Of a DNA stretch of 64,000 nt, positions 29,901 to 39,600 are shown piece after piece. Position numbers and translations under genes: made by a program. The notes under the pieces are model-generated. The model was not told the origin of the DNA and did no database searches. It saw nothing but the letters and a program-made list of their open reading frames with translations. This DNA is from Salipiger sp. CCB-MM3 (GTDB lineage: Bacteria; Pseudomonadota; Alphaproteobacteria; Rhodobacterales; Rhodobacteraceae). How positions within the stretch are numbered: position 1 is the stretch's first letter; each line of letters starts with the position of its first letter. Location: positions 992,001-1,056,000 of the forward strand of contig NZ_CP014595.1 in assembly GCF_001687105.1 (NCBI RefSeq), given 5' to 3'.

Positions 29901-31424
29901 TTATTCGCCGCGCGGGAAACGCGCGTTTTCCTCGACCACGTTGAGGTCCATGTGGTTGCGCATGTAGCGTTCCGACGCCTTCTGCAGCGGCTGGAAATCC
30001 CACGGGAAATACGAGCCGTTGCGCAGCGCCTCGTAGACGATCCAGCGTTGCGCCTGGCTTTTGCGCACCTCTGCGTCGAAGCGGTCGAGATCCCAACGCG
30101 CATCGGCCATGGCGCTGAAATGCGCCAGCGTCTCGGCGTGCGCGGGATCGCCCGCGAGATTGGTCAGCTCATGCGGGTCGGCCTCTAGGTCGAACAGCTG
30201 ATCGGGGTCGAGCGCGCAGCGGGTGTATTTCCAGCGCCCTTCGCGCAGGCAGACCAGCGGCGCGTAAGAGGCCTCGGCGGCATATTCCATCGCCACCGGC
30301 GTCTCGCGCGCCCGACCCTGCCCCAGCGGCACGAGGCTTTCGCCATCGGTCCAGGGGGTGATCTCGTCCATCGGCACGCCCGCCAGATCGCAGAGCGTCG
30401 GGCAAACGTCGATGTTGCTGACCGGAGTGTCGACCCGCCCCGGCATCATCTGCGGCGCGGCGATCATCATCGGCACCCGCGCCGAGCCCTCGAAGAAGGA
30501 CATCTTGAACCACAATCCACGGTTGCCCAGCATGTCGCCGTGGTCCGACACCAGCAGGATGATCGTGTTGTCTTCCTGCCGGGTGCCGCGCAGCGCCTCC
30601 ATGACCTCGCCGATCTTGTCGTCGAGATAGGAGATATTGGCGAAATAAGCCCGGCGCGAGCGACGCACATCTTCTTCGGTGATGTTGAAGCTGCGCCAGT
30701 CGTTGGCGTCGAAGATGCGCTTGGAATGCGGGTCGTGATCCTCGTAGGGGATCGGCCCGACCTCGGGCACGAGGTGCTCACAGTCCTCGTAGAGGTCCCA
30801 GTATTTGCGCCGCGCCACATAGGGATCATGCGGGTGGGTGAAGCTCACCGTCAGGCACCACGGGCGGTCATCCTTGCCGCGGCCAAGGTCGTAGACCTTG
30901 CGCGTGGCGTTATAGGCAACCTCGTCGTCATACTCCATCTGGTTGGAGATCTCGGCGACGCCCGAGCCGGTGACCGAGCCCATGTTGTGATACCACCAGT
31001 CGATGCGCTCGCCCGGCTTGCGGTAGTCCGGCGTCCAGCCGAAATCGGGCGGGTAAATGTCGGTGGTCAGCCGCTCTTCAAAGCCGTGCAACTGGTCCGG
31101 ACCCACAAAGTGCATCTTGCCCGACAGGCAGGTCTGATAGCCCGCGCGGCGCAGATGGTGCGCATAGGTGGGGATCGACGAGGCGAACTCGGCGGCGTTG
31201 TCATAGACCCCGGTGCGCGAGGGCAACTGGCCGGACATATAGCTCGCCCGTCCCGGCGCGCAGAGCGGCGAGGCGGTATAGGCATTGCGAAACCGGGTCG
31301 AGCGCGCGGCCAGCGCCTTGAGGTTCGGGGCGTGCAGCCAGTCGGCGGGACCGTCGGGAAAGAACGTGCCGTTCAGCTGGTCGACCATGAAGATCAGAAT
31401 ATTGGGGCGGCCTTGAGTGCTCAT
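29901..31424 (-). CDS. betC: Choline-sulfatase
   Basis: 507 residues. The sulfatase signature with the cysteine that becomes formylglycine is at Cys55: SPLCAPGRASYMSGQLPSR. The metal site FMVDQ near the N-terminus, SFTHPHDPYVARRKYWDLY, and LVSDHGDMLGNRGLW follow. The C-terminal part has the BetC-type WDLDRFDAEVRKSQAQR. The enzyme splits choline-O-sulfate into choline and sulfate, feeding glycine betaine synthesis. The ATG at 31424 is chosen because homologues begin close to RPNIL. The gene is divergent from the LysR-type regulator at 31615. Confidence 0.93.
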   Translation of the reverse strand: MSTQGRPNILIFMVDQLNGTFFPDGPADWLHAPNLKALAARSTRFRNAYTASPLCAPGRASYMSGQLPSRTGVYDNAAEFASSIPTYAHHLRRAGYQTCLSGKMHFVGPDQLHGFEERLTTDIYPPDFGWTPDYRKPGERIDWWYHNMGSVTGSGVAEISNQMEYDDEVAYNATRKVYDLGRGKDDRPWCLTVSFTHPHDPYVARRKYWDLYEDCEHLVPEVGPIPYEDHDPHSKRIFDANDWRSFNITEEDVRRSRRAYFANISYLDDKIGEVMEALRGTRQEDNTIILLVSDHGDMLGNRGLWFKMSFFEGSARVPMMIAAPQMMPGRVDTPVSNIDVCPTLCDLAGVPMDEITPWTDGESLVPLGQGRARETPVAMEYAAEASYAPLVCLREGRWKYTRCALDPDQLFDLEADPHELTNLAGDPAHAETLAHFSAMADARWDLDRFDAEVRKSQAQRWIVYEALRNGSYFPWDFQPLQKASERYMRNHMDLNVVEENARFPRGE

Positions 31425-31614
31425 TCGGGGCGCAGTCCTTTCCGTGTCATGGGGCGACACCCGGCAAGCGAACAGACCGGCGGGTCCGTCATCGCCACAG
31501 ATCGCCCCCGGTCCCGCATAGGGCCAGGGTCGTGACGCGATCGCCTTTGGTGTCGTGATATAAGTTTCCGAGACAGTAGTTGACTTTTGCCCCGATGAAC
31601 CGCGAAATCTGCTT
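31425..31614. promoter_or_regulatory. Divergent betC / lysR control region
   Basis: 190 bases with promoters in both directions. The part nearest the regulator is AT-rich (31550-31614). The regulator should bind here; I do not see an unmistakable T-N11-A site pair. Confidence 0.4.
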
Positions 31615-32535
31615 ATGTCTGATATTGGCAATTCTTATAGCACATTCAGCCGCTACAGCGCCGACCTCTGCCTCTTCCTTTTGGTTGCGCAGACTGGGCA
31701 GCTGTCGCGCGCGGCGGAGCTTGCCGGGCTCTCGCAGCCGCGGCTCAGCCAGCGCATGAAGGCGCTTGAGGAGTCTTTGGGCCAACCGCTGCTGCACCGC
31801 GAGCGGCGCGGCGTCAGCCTGACCCGCGCCGGGCAGGACCTGCATGATGCCATCGCGCCGCATCTCGGCGAGGCGGCCTCTGCCTTTGCCCGGCTGCAAC
31901 GCCCGGCACGCCGCCGCACCGTGGTGATCGAGACCGATCTGGCCTTTGCCGGGCTACGCTTTCTGCCGGTCTTCCCCTCGCTCTGCGCCGCCTTCCCCGA
32001 TCTCGGGATCTCGCTGCTGACCCGGCAGCTGCCCGACAGCGCCCCCGGCCCCGAGGTCGATCTGATGGTGCGGATGGAGACCCGGCAGCAAGACACCGAG
32101 GCCCTTCGCTGCCTCTTTCCCGAGCGGGTGCAGGCGGTCTGCAGCCCCGCCTTTCTGGAGCAGCACCCCGATCTCGCGCGACCCGACCAATTGCGGGCGC
32201 TGCCGCTGATCGAGCTGACCGCCGCGGTCAACGCGCCGTGGTTCACCTGGAGCAGTTGGCTGTCGCAGCTTGATCCCGGCGGCGCGCAGACACGCGGCGA
32301 GCGCATCAGCTTCAACAGCTACGATCACGTCATCCAATCAGCCGAGCGCGGCCTCGGCATCGCGCTGGGATGGCGCGGCCTCACCGACAGCCGGATCGAG
32401 GCCGGCACGCTGGTCCCTGCCCTGCCTGTCGAGTTGCAGAGCCCGCGCGGCTATATGGTGAGAATGCTGTCGCGCGCGCCCTCCAGCGAGGTGCGCGAGG
32501 TGTTCGACTGGATTTGCGCGCAGTTCGGCGAGTAG
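31615..32535 (+). CDS. LysR-family regulator, probably of choline-O-sulfate use
   Basis: 306 residues. The N-terminal helix-turn-helix is FLLVAQTGQLSRAAELAGLSQPRLSQRMKAL, and the rest is a periplasmic-binding-like sensor domain (DVMVRMET, GLGIALGWRGLTDSRIEAG). It is divergent from betC, the usual place for the regulator of choline-sulfate use in Rhizobiales and Rhodobacterales. The direction of control and the ligand are inferred. The ATG at 31615 is AT-rich upstream without a strong ribosome site. Confidence 0.88.
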   Translation: MSDIGNSYSTFSRYSADLCLFLLVAQTGQLSRAAELAGLSQPRLSQRMKALEESLGQPLLHRERRGVSLTRAGQDLHDAIAPHLGEAASAFARLQRPARRRTVVIETDLAFAGLRFLPVFPSLCAAFPDLGISLLTRQLPDSAPGPEVDLMVRMETRQQDTEALRCLFPERVQAVCSPAFLEQHPDLARPDQLRALPLIELTAAVNAPWFTWSSWLSQLDPGGAQTRGERISFNSYDHVIQSAERGLGIALGWRGLTDSRIEAGTLVPALPVELQSPRGYMVRMLSRAPSSEVREVFDWICAQFGE

Positions 32536-32553
32536 CCAAGCCGCGGCACCGGC

Positions 32554-32969
32554 TCAGTCCTTCTGGGCCGCGCCTTTGAGGATCCGGTCCGCCCGCCGCC
32601 GCACCAGCACGCTGCGCAGGTCGTGCATCGCCAGCAGCAGCGCATCGGTCACCTCGTCGAGGTCATCATCGCTGGCCTTCGACTGCGCCCATTGCGCGGT
32701 GACATTGAGCCCATCCACCGTGCGGTGAATGTCGTCGAGCGCCCGCCGCGCCAGCAGCGCCTGCCGCGCCTCCATCCACGCGGTGATCTCGGCGGTCTCC
32801 TCATCCGAGAGCACATGCTCGCCATGCGGCTTGATCTCGCCCTTGTTGAGATTGACCACGGCGATCTGGTCCATCTCGATGCGGCGCTGCCGGTTCTCGC
32901 CGTCCACGCGGAACACCATGGCCCCGTTGTCGCGAACCCGGTAGTAGAAGTCCGGCAGCGCCCCGTTCA

Positions 32970-32970
<1 letters not shown>
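32554..32970 (-). CDS. Conserved hypothetical protein translationally coupled to the aminotransferase gene
   Basis: 138 residues beginning MNGALPDFYYRVRDNGAMVF. No signal peptide or membrane helix. The N-terminal part contains RVRDNGAMVFRVDGENRQRR, followed by a helical segment with ITAWMEARQALLARRALDD and a basic C-terminus. I recognise it as conserved in this order but know no function. The ATG overlaps the stop of the aminotransferase gene (ATGA at 32970), so it is coupled to it. Confidence 0.7.
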
Positions 32971-34241
<1,271 letters not shown>

Positions 34242-34263
34242 CTAGGTCGCGACAGGAGATGTC

Positions 34264-34659
34264 ATGGAAGACGAGAACGACTGGTACGGCCCCGAGGCCG
34301 CAACCTTCGGCGACCGCCTCGCCGCCGCCCGCGAAGCCGCCGGGATGGAGCAGGAGACGCTGGCCAAACGCCTCGGCGTGCGCCTCAAGACGCTGCAAGG
34401 ATGGGAAAATGATCTCTCCGAGCCGCGCGCCAACCGGCTGCAGATGCTGGCCGGGCTGCTCAACGTGCCGATGGTCTGGCTGATCACCGGCGAAGGCGAC
34501 GGTGTTTCGGCCCCGGGCGAGGAAGAGCCGCAGATTTCACCCGACCTTGATGAAACGCTGCTTGAACTCCGCACGCTGCGCGGCGAAATGCGCGCTGCGG
34601 GCGAACGTCTCGGCCGCCTCGAGAAGAAACTGCGCAAGCTCTTGAAGGAAGGGGCGTGA
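34264..34659 (+). CDS. XRE-type helix-turn-helix regulator
   Basis: 131 residues. The helix-turn-helix domain is residues about 15-75: FGDRLAAAREAAGMEQETLA, LGVRLKTLQGWENDLSEPRA and NRLQMLAGLLNVPMVWLITGE. The C-terminal part is a helical, charged segment (TLLELRTLRGEMRAAGERLG) that may oligomerise. The next gene, sdhE, starts 2 bases later, so the two are one unit. Confidence 0.88.
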   Translation: MEDENDWYGPEAATFGDRLAAAREAAGMEQETLAKRLGVRLKTLQGWENDLSEPRANRLQMLAGLLNVPMVWLITGEGDGVSAPGEEEPQISPDLDETLLELRTLRGEMRAAGERLGRLEKKLRKLLKEGA

Positions 34660-34660
34660 G

Positions 34661-34936
34661 ATGACGGCTCAGACAACCGGGGAAACCCATGAGCATCGGC
34701 TCAAGCGGCTGCGGATGCGCTCGATGCGCCGCGGCACCAAGGAAATGGATATCCTGCTGGTGCGCTACTGCGACGCCAAGCTCGACCAGATGAACGCCGC
34801 AGAGCTCGACGCTTTCGAGGCGCTGCTCGAAGAATACGACCCCGATCTCTATCAGTGGATCTCCGGCCAGCGCCCCGCGCCCGAAGAGCTGCGCCCGCTG
34901 ATCGCCGACATCGCGCGCGTCGCCTCCGCTGGCTGA
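34661..34936 (+). CDS. sdhE: FAD assembly factor SdhE
   Basis: 91 residues, normal for the family. The family motif RGxxE is seen as RRGTKEMDILLVRYCD, followed by LDAFEALLEEYDPDLYQWISG. SdhE helps attach FAD to the succinate dehydrogenase flavoprotein. It starts 2 bases after the XRE-type gene. Confidence 0.93.
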   Translation: MTAQTTGETHEHRLKRLRMRSMRRGTKEMDILLVRYCDAKLDQMNAAELDAFEALLEEYDPDLYQWISGQRPAPEELRPLIADIARVASAG

Positions 34937-35065
34937 TCTGCGAGCGGATCGGGCCGGGCCGGAAAGCGCGACATTCGCGCTTTTCGGCGCATCTGACTAG
35001 ATTTAACGCATTCTTGGTCTTTTCCCGCCAGAACCATTGCTCATTCGGTACTGGCGGAGACGGTC

Positions 35066-35563
35066 ATGAGCATTCACGCTTCCTTGGGAAACCGGCCGGT
35101 CACGGGCTTTGTGGCCGGCTATCTGGAAACCCTATCGCTGCTCGAGCGGCTGCACCGATTGCTGCTCGACGTGATCAAAGACGAGTTCGAGCGCGTCGGC
35201 ATCCTAGAGATCAACGCGGTGCAGGCGCTGCTGCTGTTCAACATCGGCGACAATGAGGTCACCGCGGGTGAGCTGAAATCGCGCGGCTACTATCAGGGCT
35301 CGAACGTCAGCTACAATCTCAAGAAACTCGTCGAGATGGGCTATATGCACCACCAGAGGTGCGAGATCGATCGCCGCTCGGTGCGCGTGCGGCTCACCGA
35401 TCAGGGCCGTCACATCCGCGATCTGGTGGACGAATTGTTCCGCCGCCACTCCGAAGGGCTGGAGGCGCGTCAGATCGTCGATCTCGAAGGGCTGGAGGAT
35501 GTGAACACAGGTCTGCGCCGGCTTGAGCGGTTCTGGACCGACCAGATCAGGTACATCTACTAG
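35066..35563 (+). CDS. MarR-family winged-helix regulator, LdtR-like
   Basis: 165 residues. A winged helix (VQALLLFNIGDNEVTAGELK, YQGSNVSYNLKKLVEMGYMH, RSVRVRLTDQGRHIRDLVDE) lies between helical ends, as in LdtR-type proteins of alphaproteobacteria, which control an L,D-transpeptidase and envelope stress genes. The N-terminal segment RPVTGFVAGYLETLSLLERL is typical. No ldt gene is in this window. It is likely a single gene; the next gene is on the other strand. Confidence 0.88.
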   Translation: MSIHASLGNRPVTGFVAGYLETLSLLERLHRLLLDVIKDEFERVGILEINAVQALLLFNIGDNEVTAGELKSRGYYQGSNVSYNLKKLVEMGYMHHQRCEIDRRSVRVRLTDQGRHIRDLVDELFRRHSEGLEARQIVDLEGLEDVNTGLRRLERFWTDQIRYIY

Positions 35564-35614
35564 GCTGGATGTTGGGGGCCCGGCGTTCGGTCAGCTCTCG
35601 CGATCAACTCTCGA

Positions 35615-36661
35615 TCAACTCCAAGGCCCCTCGTCGCGGTCGCGCCGTTTGCGCGGCACCGGGCGCGGACGCCCCGCAACGCTCGGGCGGCTCTGCTCCT
35701 CACCGTCAAACTCGGCACCCGCGCCGGACCAATCGGCCGTTCCTGCCCCACGCGCGGCGCTGCTCTGCGGATGGGCGCTCTGACGAGGTCCGCCCTGCCC
35801 GAGGCCGCCCTGACCAAAACCACCCTGCGCCGCAAGATCCTTCAGCGCAGCGATCCGGTTCTCGGTCGCCGGGTGCGTGGCAAAGAGGTTGTCGCGCTTG
35901 TGCATATGCAGCGGGTTGATGATGAACATATGCGCCGTGGCCGGGTTCGCCTCGGCTCGCAGATTGTCGATCCGCGCCGCGCCGCGTTGGATCTGCCCCA
36001 GCGCCGAGGCCAGCCACAGCGGATTGCCGCAGATCTCGGCCCCCGCCTTGTCGGCGGCATATTCCCGCGTCCGGCTGATCGCCATCTGCACCAGCCCCGC
36101 CGCCATCGGCGCAAGGAACATCATGGCCAGCGTGCCCACCAGCCCCATGCGGTTCTCGTCGCGCGAGCCGCCAAAGAAGAAGGCGAAGTTGGCCAGCATC
36201 GAGATCGCCCCGGCAAACGTCGCCGTCACCGTCATGATCGCCGTGTCGCGGTTGCGGATATGCGCCAACTCATGCGCCACCACCCCGGCCAGTTCCTCGC
36301 GCGAAAGGCTGCGCATCAGCCCGGTGGTCACCGCCACCGCCGCATTCTGCGGGTTGCGCCCGGTGGCAAAGGCGTTGGGCTGCGGGTTGTCCATCAGATA
36401 GACCTTGGGCACCGGCAGCCCCGCATTGCGCGACAGCTGCGCCACCATCTCATGCAGGCCAAAGCGGTCGCCCGGTGCCAGCGGCTGCGCGCCATGCATG
36501 CGCAGCACCATCTTGTCGGAGTTCCACCACGAAAAGGCGTTCATCCCGCCAGCAAAGATCAGCGCGATCACCATGCCGGTGCTGCCCCCGATCAGATAGC
36601 CCAGCCCCATGAACAGGGCGGTCATCGCGGCCATCAGCAGGGCCGTCTTTGCATATCCCAT
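35615..36661 (-). CDS. htpX: Membrane zinc metalloprotease HtpX
   Basis: 348 residues. Two N-terminal membrane helices, the zinc motif [17 protein letters not shown], two more helices, and the third ligand Glu in [15 protein letters not shown]. HtpX degrades misfolded membrane proteins. The C-terminal 60 residues beyond [15 protein letters not shown] are low in complexity, with Gly/Gln repeats ([15 protein letters not shown]) then Ser, Arg and Pro, longer than in E. coli HtpX (about 293 residues). The start at 36661 fits the membrane N-terminus. Confidence 0.95.
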   Translation of the reverse strand: MGYAKTALLMAAMTALFMGLGYLIGGSTGMVIALIFAGGMNAFSWWNSDKMVLRMHGAQPLAPGDRFGLHEMVAQLSRNAGLPVPKVYLMDNPQPNAFATGRNPQNAAVAVTTGLMRSLSREELAGVVAHELAHIRNRDTAIMTVTATFAGAISMLANFAFFFGGSRDENRMGLVGTLAMMFLAPMAAGLVQMAISRTREYAADKAGAEICGNPLWLASALGQIQRGAARIDNLRAEANPATAHMFIINPLHMHKRDNLFATHPATENRIAALKDLAAQGGFGQGGLGQGGPRQSAHPQSSAARGAGTADWSGAGAEFDGEEQSRPSVAGRPRPVPRKRRDRDEGPWS

Positions 36662-36729
36662 GGATCACACTCCGCGCAGATGCTCTTGCGCCCGATATAG
36701 GGTCGCGGCCCCTGCGCGCCAAGCGCGGC

Positions 36730-37488
36730 CTAGCGCAGTTCCGTCTCTAAGGGACCCGGCAGCGCAGGCATGGGCACCAATTCGCCCACCATCATATCAT
36801 TGAGCTCACGAAACAGCTTGCGCGTCATCGCGCGAAGAAAATCCTCGTAGCCCGCGGCGATCTCGACAAAAGCGCCCGGCCCGTGCCGCACCTCACCTTC
36901 GAAATATTCCACCACGCGCGGGTCCGAGCCCATCACCGCCAGCCCGTTCACCGTCACCCCCTCAAAGGGGAAATGGGTGTAGGCCTGCTGCGGACGAAAG
37001 CCGTCATTGGTGATACCATCGCCCGACACGTCGATCACCCGCCGCTCGCAAACCGGCGCGGTTTCCAGAATGCCCGCGCCAAATCCCAGCGCATAGCCCA
37101 TCGCCGTGGGGTAGCGGTTGTAGCTGCGCGGCGCGCTCAGCAGCCGGACGACCGCAGCGTCGATCGACGCTTCATCGCTCAGCATCACCCAGTCCATCAC
37201 AAGCTGCGACTGGTTGCGCCCGCTCCATTCATAGGCCGAAAGGGCGACGGTGCCGCCGCCCTCGAGGATCGCGCGCCGCACGTCGGGATCGCGCAGCGCG
37301 CCGGCCAATCCCTCTTTCTGCAGCCGGTACTCGCTGTCATCCACCGAAGAGGAGACATCGAGCGCCAAAAGCAGCGCCAGTCGGCAATGCGTCTGCTGCG
37401 CCAGAGCGCCGGTGCCGAAAAAGCCCAACCCGAGACTCAGCCCGAGGCTCAGCCCGACACTCAGAACGGCAGAGAGACGCACCCCCAC
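36730..37488 (-). CDS. DUF1194 family secreted von Willebrand A-like protein
   Basis: 252 residues. A signal peptide with Leu/Gly repeats (VGLSLGLSLGLGFFGTGALA) precedes a domain with a metal-ion-dependent adhesion motif (DVSSSVDDSEYRLQKEGLAG) and VIDVSGDGITNDG, as in DUF1194 proteins, which are secreted vWA-like proteins of unknown function. The signal-peptide DNA contains a 12-bp tandem repeat. A second member is at 48113. It lies 9 bases downstream of the glyoxalase gene. Confidence 0.88.
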   Translation of the reverse strand: MGVRLSAVLSVGLSLGLSLGLGFFGTGALAQQTHCRLALLLALDVSSSVDDSEYRLQKEGLAGALRDPDVRRAILEGGGTVALSAYEWSGRNQSQLVMDWVMLSDEASIDAAVVRLLSAPRSYNRYPTAMGYALGFGAGILETAPVCERRVIDVSGDGITNDGFRPQQAYTHFPFEGVTVNGLAVMGSDPRVVEYFEGEVRHGPGAFVEIAAGYEDFLRAMTRKLFRELNDMMVGELVPMPALPGPLETELR

Positions 37489-37497
37489 CGGCTCGGC

Positions 37498-37932
37498 TCA
37501 CCAGTGGCCGGTGTTGGGCATGCTCGCCCAAGGTTCGGCGGGGTCCTTCGCATCGCCCTGCTGCAGCAGCTCGATCGACACATTGTCGGGCGAGCGCACA
37601 AAGGCCATGTGGCCGTCGCGCGGCGGGCGGTTGATCGTCACGCCCGCGTCCATCAGCGTCTGGCAGGCGGCGTAGATATCGGGCACCGAATAGGCCAGAT
37701 GGCCGAAGTGGCGCGAATCCGACGGCAGCCCGTCGTCGCCATCCCAATTGTAGGTCAGTTCGATATCGGCGGTGCCATCGTCCTGCTCGGGCGGGCAGAG
37801 GAAGACCAGCGTGAAGCGGCCCTTCTCGTTCTCGATCCGGCGGCGCTCTTTCAGGCCGAGCAGTTCGTAGAAGGCGATGGATTTATCGAGATCCTTCACG
37901 CGAACCATGGTGTGCAGATAGCGGATCGGCAT
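37498..37932 (-). CDS. gloA: Lactoylglutathione lyase-like VOC-family protein
   Basis: 144 residues. The glyoxalase I pattern is present: IRYLHTMVRVKDLDKSIAFY, IELTYNWDGDDGL, RHFGHLAYSVPDIYAACQTL and FVRSPDNVSIELLQQG, with metal-binding His and Glu in each half. It would convert the glutathione adduct of methylglyoxal to lactoylglutathione. The ATG at 37932 is followed by a homologous N-terminus. Confidence 0.9.
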   Translation of the reverse strand: MPIRYLHTMVRVKDLDKSIAFYELLGLKERRRIENEKGRFTLVFLCPPEQDDGTADIELTYNWDGDDGLPSDSRHFGHLAYSVPDIYAACQTLMDAGVTINRPPRDGHMAFVRSPDNVSIELLQQGDAKDPAEPWASMPNTGHW

Positions 37933-38145
37933 TTCTTGCCCTTTCGTCTTAATCGTATGCTCTTCGAGTCGGGCCAAGGATCGTGGCCGCAGCCGGCGCT
38001 CTGTGGCAGGTCCGTCGCGGGACCGGCAAGGCGCATCCAGCACCCCGGCAGCCCGGCAAAGCACGCCGCGCCACGGACCACCGGCCGGAACCCGGGCCCG
38101 GACCAACAGGCTAGCAGGCCCGGCCCGCTTGTCGAGACTTCACAT

Positions 38146-39591
38146 TCAGAAGCGCGACTTGAAGCCGAGGCTGAAAGACAGGGTTTCCGTTTCGAACCGG
38201 CTCACGTTGCTGTCCGAGCGCGCGCCGCTGATATTGAGCACCGGCATGAAGCCAGCGTAGTCGAGCTTGGTAAACGCGACGTCGACATCGGCGCGGAATG
38301 TCTTGTCTTCGCGCCCGCCCGGCACCGGCAGCAGAACGCTGTAATCGGGATAGTGGCTTTTGTAGGCGGACAGCGACAGATCAAGCTCGACCGGCCCCAA
38401 GGCTTCGGCAGGCGTATAGGCCAGCTGCGCGCCGCGCGTGGTGCGGGCGATCTGGCCATTGTCCGACTCGGCCTCGCCGCCCATCAGCATCAGCGTCACC
38501 TTGCCCGGCGCGCCGAAATCATGGCTCAGGCCCAGCTGTGCGCCGCGGGTCTGAACGTCGTTGAACTCGGTGTCCGCGTCGCTCTGCCCCTGCCAAGACA
38601 CCCCGGCGATCAGCGCGCTGCGCGTGCCCACGGGCTGGATCAGGCTGAACGCCGCACGGCGGTAATCATAAGCGCGCTCGCCGCCCTGCCATGCGCGGCC
38701 AAGCGTGGCGCTCGCGCCCAGCACCGGCCCCGTGTCGCCGAGCCTTCGCCGGTGCTGCACGCCAAACTCCAGCGCCGACGACCCAAAATCACCGTTGTCC
38801 ACATCCGGCGCCTTGTCCTGCGCCTCGGGGGTGAGCCAGATCCGCCGGACCGAGCTGAAACCACGCAGCCGGGTTTCGGACCGCGCATCGCGCTGGATCG
38901 CGTAGCTCAGCGCCAGTTCGCCCTGCGCCTCGGTGCCCGCAAGCGCCTGCGCCGAGGGCGAGAGGATGCCAACCACCGGCAGCCCGTCCACCGTGCTGAT
39001 CTCTTCCGAAGCGCCGCCATTGACGTTCGACGAAGGCGCGATGCCCAGATTGGCCGACAACCGCAGCCGGGACGCGCCGCGCAGCGCCTGAAACTCGCGC
39101 CCTGCCCGCGCCTCCAGCGCCTCGCTCGGCGCCACCATCAGCGCCCGGCGCATCCAGATCTGCGACAGGAAATACCGCTCGTCGCGCGCATAGGCTGCCG
39201 CGATGACCCGCGCCGCCTCGTGTTTCTGCACATCGGTCTCGGCATAGCGCAGCGCCTGCCGCGCGGCCCGGCGGGCCTGCTCGGTATCCCCGCCCCGCAG
39301 CTCCGCCTGCGCGATGACGAAATGGCCATAGGCGTCTTCAGGATCGGCGCGCAGCAACAACCCCCCGAGCTCCGCCGCCAGTTCGAAATGGCCGAGCTGC
39401 ACGGCCCGCAGCGCCGCGATGCGCAATTGCGCCGCGTTCAGGGTCATGCCGGCAAACGCAGAGGCGGCCTCGGAAGACACCGAAGCGGTTCTGTCCGCCG
39501 CGGCGGGATCGGCCAGCGCCCCATCCTGACAAGTCAGAAACAGGGCGCCGGAAACGGCAAGCGCCGCGTGGCGCAAGCAAGTCAGTAGCAT
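38146..39591 (-). CDS. Slam-like outer-membrane barrel (surface lipoprotein assembly modifier, DUF560 type)
   Basis: 481 residues. A signal peptide (to about residue 28) is followed by a helical TPR-like part (residues about 45-165: AAQLRIAALRAVQLGHFELA, DPEDAYGHFVIAQAELRGGD, AARQALRYAETDVQKHEAAR) and a beta-rich C-terminal half with repeated amphipathic strands, ending in Phe (LSFSLGFKSRF). This order, TPR then a 14-stranded barrel with terminal Phe, is that of Slam proteins of the type XI secretion system, which flip lipoproteins to the cell surface. It starts 9 bases after the stop of the lipoprotein gene, in one operon with it. Confidence 0.78.
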   Translation of the reverse strand: MLLTCLRHAALAVSGALFLTCQDGALADPAAADRTASVSSEAASAFAGMTLNAAQLRIAALRAVQLGHFELAAELGGLLLRADPEDAYGHFVIAQAELRGGDTEQARRAARQALRYAETDVQKHEAARVIAAAYARDERYFLSQIWMRRALMVAPSEALEARAGREFQALRGASRLRLSANLGIAPSSNVNGGASEEISTVDGLPVVGILSPSAQALAGTEAQGELALSYAIQRDARSETRLRGFSSVRRIWLTPEAQDKAPDVDNGDFGSSALEFGVQHRRRLGDTGPVLGASATLGRAWQGGERAYDYRRAAFSLIQPVGTRSALIAGVSWQGQSDADTEFNDVQTRGAQLGLSHDFGAPGKVTLMLMGGEAESDNGQIARTTRGAQLAYTPAEALGPVELDLSLSAYKSHYPDYSVLLPVPGGREDKTFRADVDVAFTKLDYAGFMPVLNISGARSDSNVSRFETETLSFSLGFKSRF

Positions 39592-39600
39592 CGTTGCGTC

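Noticed and set aside
36883..39588. Open frame of about 900 codons on the plus strand
   Set aside because: It crosses three genes (DUF1194, glyoxalase, Slam-like) antisense and is only the GC-driven shadow of them.
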